A stretch of DNA of 64,000 nucleotides from Alternaria dauci (Eukaryota > Ascomycota > Dothideomycetes > Pleosporales > Pleosporaceae), in assembly GCF_042100115.1 (NCBI RefSeq), contig NC_091276.1, positions 372,001 through 436,000 on the forward strand. Reading direction: 5' to 3'. Under the pieces are notes generated by a model. It was given only the letters and a program-made list of their open reading frames with translations, had not been told where the DNA came from and ran no database searches. Below, piece after piece: positions 61,262 to 64,000 of this stretch; the stretch's first letter is position 1; every line of letters begins with the position of its first letter. The position numbers were made by a program, and so were the translations under genes.

Positions 61262-64000
61262 TCGGATTGCAGGGAAGCTGCAACTAATGGCAGGGATGCG
61301 CTTTCGGACGACCTGGCAGCCGCTTCCAGCGTGAAGATGATCCCCGACGGTCAGGAGTCATCCATCAGCGCGAATCAAGCTTGGTCGTGGTTCACTTCAT
61401 TTGTCAGACATGTGGAGCGAACGAGACAGTCATCATCTCGCAAAGGCAACAGGCTGACGGCGGAGTGACGAGCAAACATGCACGTGTCTCGGTGATTCCT
61501 CAGGATTCTGGAGAATGTGCAATCGAAGCGTCTGGATGTTTGCTGTCCAAACAGAGTGCGCTGTCGGATTCTGTCTCAAGCATCCTGGCAGCCCAATGTC
61601 GCCCGTCAGACCTCAACGTGGTTTTCATTGTACAGATCTTGACAAGCTCGTGACCCCACACGTCAATTCAAACTTTGGCTCCACCCGCCTCGAGACTGTT
61701 TCTTCCCTGCAGGACGAGCATCGTGGCCAGCGGAGCGACGGATGATGGCGGGACGAAGAGTGTCTTGGCGCACGGGCCCTTCCATGATGCGTTTACGCGC
61801 GAGAGCGGGTTGAATGAAGCCTCGGAACGGCCACAGCGAATTATTACCCTTTCTCGTGTTTCAACGCGAAATGAACGTCCGCGCTTGGCAGGAAATTCTG
61901 GCGAGCTGAGCGACGTCATAGGGTGTTGAGATAAGATGAGAGCCCTTGAAGCTTAGTAGTCGAGCCACCTCCCCACTGGATGCACGCACAGGGTAGCTCT
62001 CTCGACCCACACCAGTGGGCGACAAAGATTTTCAAACACCACCAATGAAATTTTGCGCAGAGGATTGGGTTGCGTCCGCAACTTCAAGCGCCTGTTCTCG
62101 AACCGCAAAAAAGCATTGTGAGCGGATCTTGCGGATGTTCGCACCCCGAGAGGCCCGGCGGCTTCAAATCGGTCTTGCATCATGGGCGCGGAGTGGAAAG
62201 CCACAAGATGCGGTCAGTCGCACATCCCGCGTCGAAAACGCCCCGGAAGGTTGTCATGCGCAGTAACATGATCGATTGGCAATAGGCTAGCCGGGTGCGA
62301 CGAGCTGCTTTGGTTTGTATGACTGACCAAGTGTGCATCAGCGAGCGTCGTTTTGTCAGCGGTCAGCTTGTGGCTTTGGCTGGAATCGCTCCACTTTGGA
62401 CGATCATTCTGAAGTGTCGATTATCTCCGAGACTCTGATTTGTTTTCTGTGGGTGTAGATGTGGCTGTTTCAAACCACATCCGAGGTCTGAAAGGTCGAG
62501 TTGCCGTTTGCCGTTTGCTCCGACGGGTTCTTGTACTTTGGAAAGCTTTTTCTGCAACGATTGGATCGACGTCTGATATCTGAAGCCTCCAAAACAGACG
62601 CACGCATAGATGACATGGCGAGACATTGCTATACTCGAACATCCACGCTGGTCAAGGGGTTGGATCATAGATGGGTTACCTAGACAGGAAACCATTAGGC
62701 TTGATAGGTCGATGTCAGCTCTAATTCAGCCTAGTGATTTCCTATTTGAGTAGCCAACCACAATGCAGCCATGACCCATTCACCTGCGCATACGGAACAT
62801 CATCGCAGGCACCCGTTCTTTGAAGTAGGCTTCTGCTTCAGAATGCCCGCATGCCTAGAAGTATCAACTATCATACCGACGTGGATGGAAAAGGTGTCGA
62901 AAAGATGGTGCATACTGACAGTTGCGCAGAAGGAACACGCTATCCAGCCCTGGGTTCTCGGACTGAGGCAATACCATGAAAGAACTAGCCCCATCTCTAA
63001 TCCGATAGAAAGTGGTCGCCAGTAAGCATGTCTTGCTTTTTTCGTGGTTCGCAATGTACTCTTAGTCCCCTGTCTTACTGAAGATTGAGGGTCGAGTTTT
63101 GCGAAAGCGTATATTGTCGCTTGGTTGAGGTGATTGATTGCTATCGGATACAGCATCCCAGGGTGAAATCTCGCTTGCATCTTTGGGTGACCTTGTTCCT
63201 GTCGATGCAAGGTACCCGCTGGCTGCTTGTAAGTATAGCCAACGTGAGCCCCAGGCGCACTGGACATTGGAGTCGGGGTAGATGATTGTGCTTCGGTGTG
63301 CGCATGCGTAGGCTGTCCGGCGATTATCGGCTTAGTGTACAGGCCAATATCCTTTCAGACCGTTTGACAGAGGCCGTCTTCCATTTGTTTAGCTTGCTCT
63401 TATGATGCTTCGTCGCCGGCGAGCGGACGCGCCACCTAGCACCTCCATTCTTGAAATGTGGGGGATACGTCGCTGTAACGAGATGAGGCTGAAGGGTTCA
63501 TCGCGCTTACCCCGGTGACGAGTCGTTCTCGCCTTTAAGCCAAGCGCGTTCGGCAGAGTTTTGCTTCTTGACGGAAGTTCCGTACTTATAAGTGACACAA
63601 TATCAGTAAGAAGTCGCGCATTTGCAGCCTCGCTGGTGGATGTCGTGAGTGAAGTCATGAATACAGCGGTCGTTTTGGTGCCGCGGAGTGCCAAGAGAAA
63701 AAGCGGGGTCGACTGTCCTCTGCGTTGCAAGAAGCAGCACCTTCATCCTCTTTACACCACATAGCTTTTCGCATTTATCAGCCGAGAATGTAGATGCAGC
63801 GAGGCCACCGATCCAGATGCTTACCTGTTGGCAATGCTCCGGGCCTGAATCAACATAGTGCATCCCCGGTCATCTACGGTTTCGTCGCCCCGCATCAGGA
63901 CGCATCTACGCATTTCAGGATGAACTTCTTCAAAGGACACTGCTCTTGGATCTCTCTGCTACTTCATGAAATTGAATGAATTCGCGACATAACAGGAGAT
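61262..64000. other. 2.7 kb with no supported gene
   Basis: Open frames here are short (the longest is 155 aa at 62800-63267 on the minus strand) and resemble no protein I know. The first few hundred bases should be the promoter of the minus-strand membrane-protein gene. A multi-exon gene near 63390-63860 on the minus strand cannot be excluded, but no conserved domain was seen. Confidence 0.45.

Noticed and set aside
62800..63267. 155-aa minus-strand frame near the window end
   Set aside because: No start context, domain or splice partner was seen. It could be real, but the sequence alone does not support it.
1..64000. CRISPR arrays, intact transposons, rRNA genes and other tRNA genes
   Set aside because: I looked for regular spaced repeats, transposase or reverse-transcriptase motifs and T-arm motifs and found none besides the tRNA-Ala. 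A computed repeat search could still find degenerate elements.

Overview
This window is nuclear DNA of a filamentous ascomycete (Pezizomycotina). Genes are split by short introns, mostly 45-80 bp with GT..AG ends and CTAAC-like branch sites. The gene content is typical of that group: a CFEM/PTH11-type receptor, a HET-domain protein, an AA9 polysaccharide monooxygenase, a CE15 glucuronoyl esterase and a CBM18 chitin deacetylase. A Dothideomycete, perhaps Pleosporales, is my inference from overall familiarity and is not proven by the sequence.

Layout. (1) 0-6 kb: a chitin deacetylase cut by the window start, an intron-containing tRNA-Ala(AGC), and a seven-knuckle CCHC zinc-finger protein of the GIS2/CNBP type. 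(2) 6.9-25 kb: a CENP-C kinetochore protein with a 795 bp intron; a gene-poor stretch of about 7.4 kb; a Myb/SANT-like protein on the minus strand; and tubulin-folding cofactor B with 600 bp and 1390 bp introns. (3) 25.9-35.7 kb: compact conserved genes. These are an M1 aminopeptidase, a small membrane protein with a probable GC-AG intron, the KDEL receptor ERD2, a GH85 endo-beta-N-acetylglucosaminidase and a DHH-family phosphoesterase. (4) 36.8-45.5 kb: metabolism. It holds a secreted AA9 LPMO; a divergent pair for pyrimidine-type catabolism (N-carbamoyl amidohydrolase and dihydropyrimidinase) sharing a 394 bp promoter; an FAD aromatic hydroxylase; a decayed Old Yellow Enzyme gene; and an aldo-keto reductase gene broken by one frameshift. 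(5) 46-54 kb: a fast-evolving accessory block with a CFEM-PTH11 receptor, a secreted beta-lactamase-like protein and a HET-domain protein. (6) 54-61 kb: a CE15 esterase, a PXB/DUF3818 protein without a PX domain, and a one-TM protein of unknown function. From 61.3 kb to the end I see no gene I can support.

How the genes fit together. The dihydropyrimidinase and the M20 amidohydrolase catalyse consecutive steps (dihydropyrimidine or hydantoin ring opening, then N-carbamoyl amino acid hydrolysis), so co-regulation is likely. The AA9 and CE15 enzymes act outside the cell on cellulose and on lignin-glucuronoxylan esters. The OYE relic and the frameshifted reductase next to the FAD hydroxylase look like an eroding redox gene group. 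No CRISPR array, phage or intact transposon was seen. Exon boundaries were read by eye from splice signals and frame continuity, with no transcript evidence.
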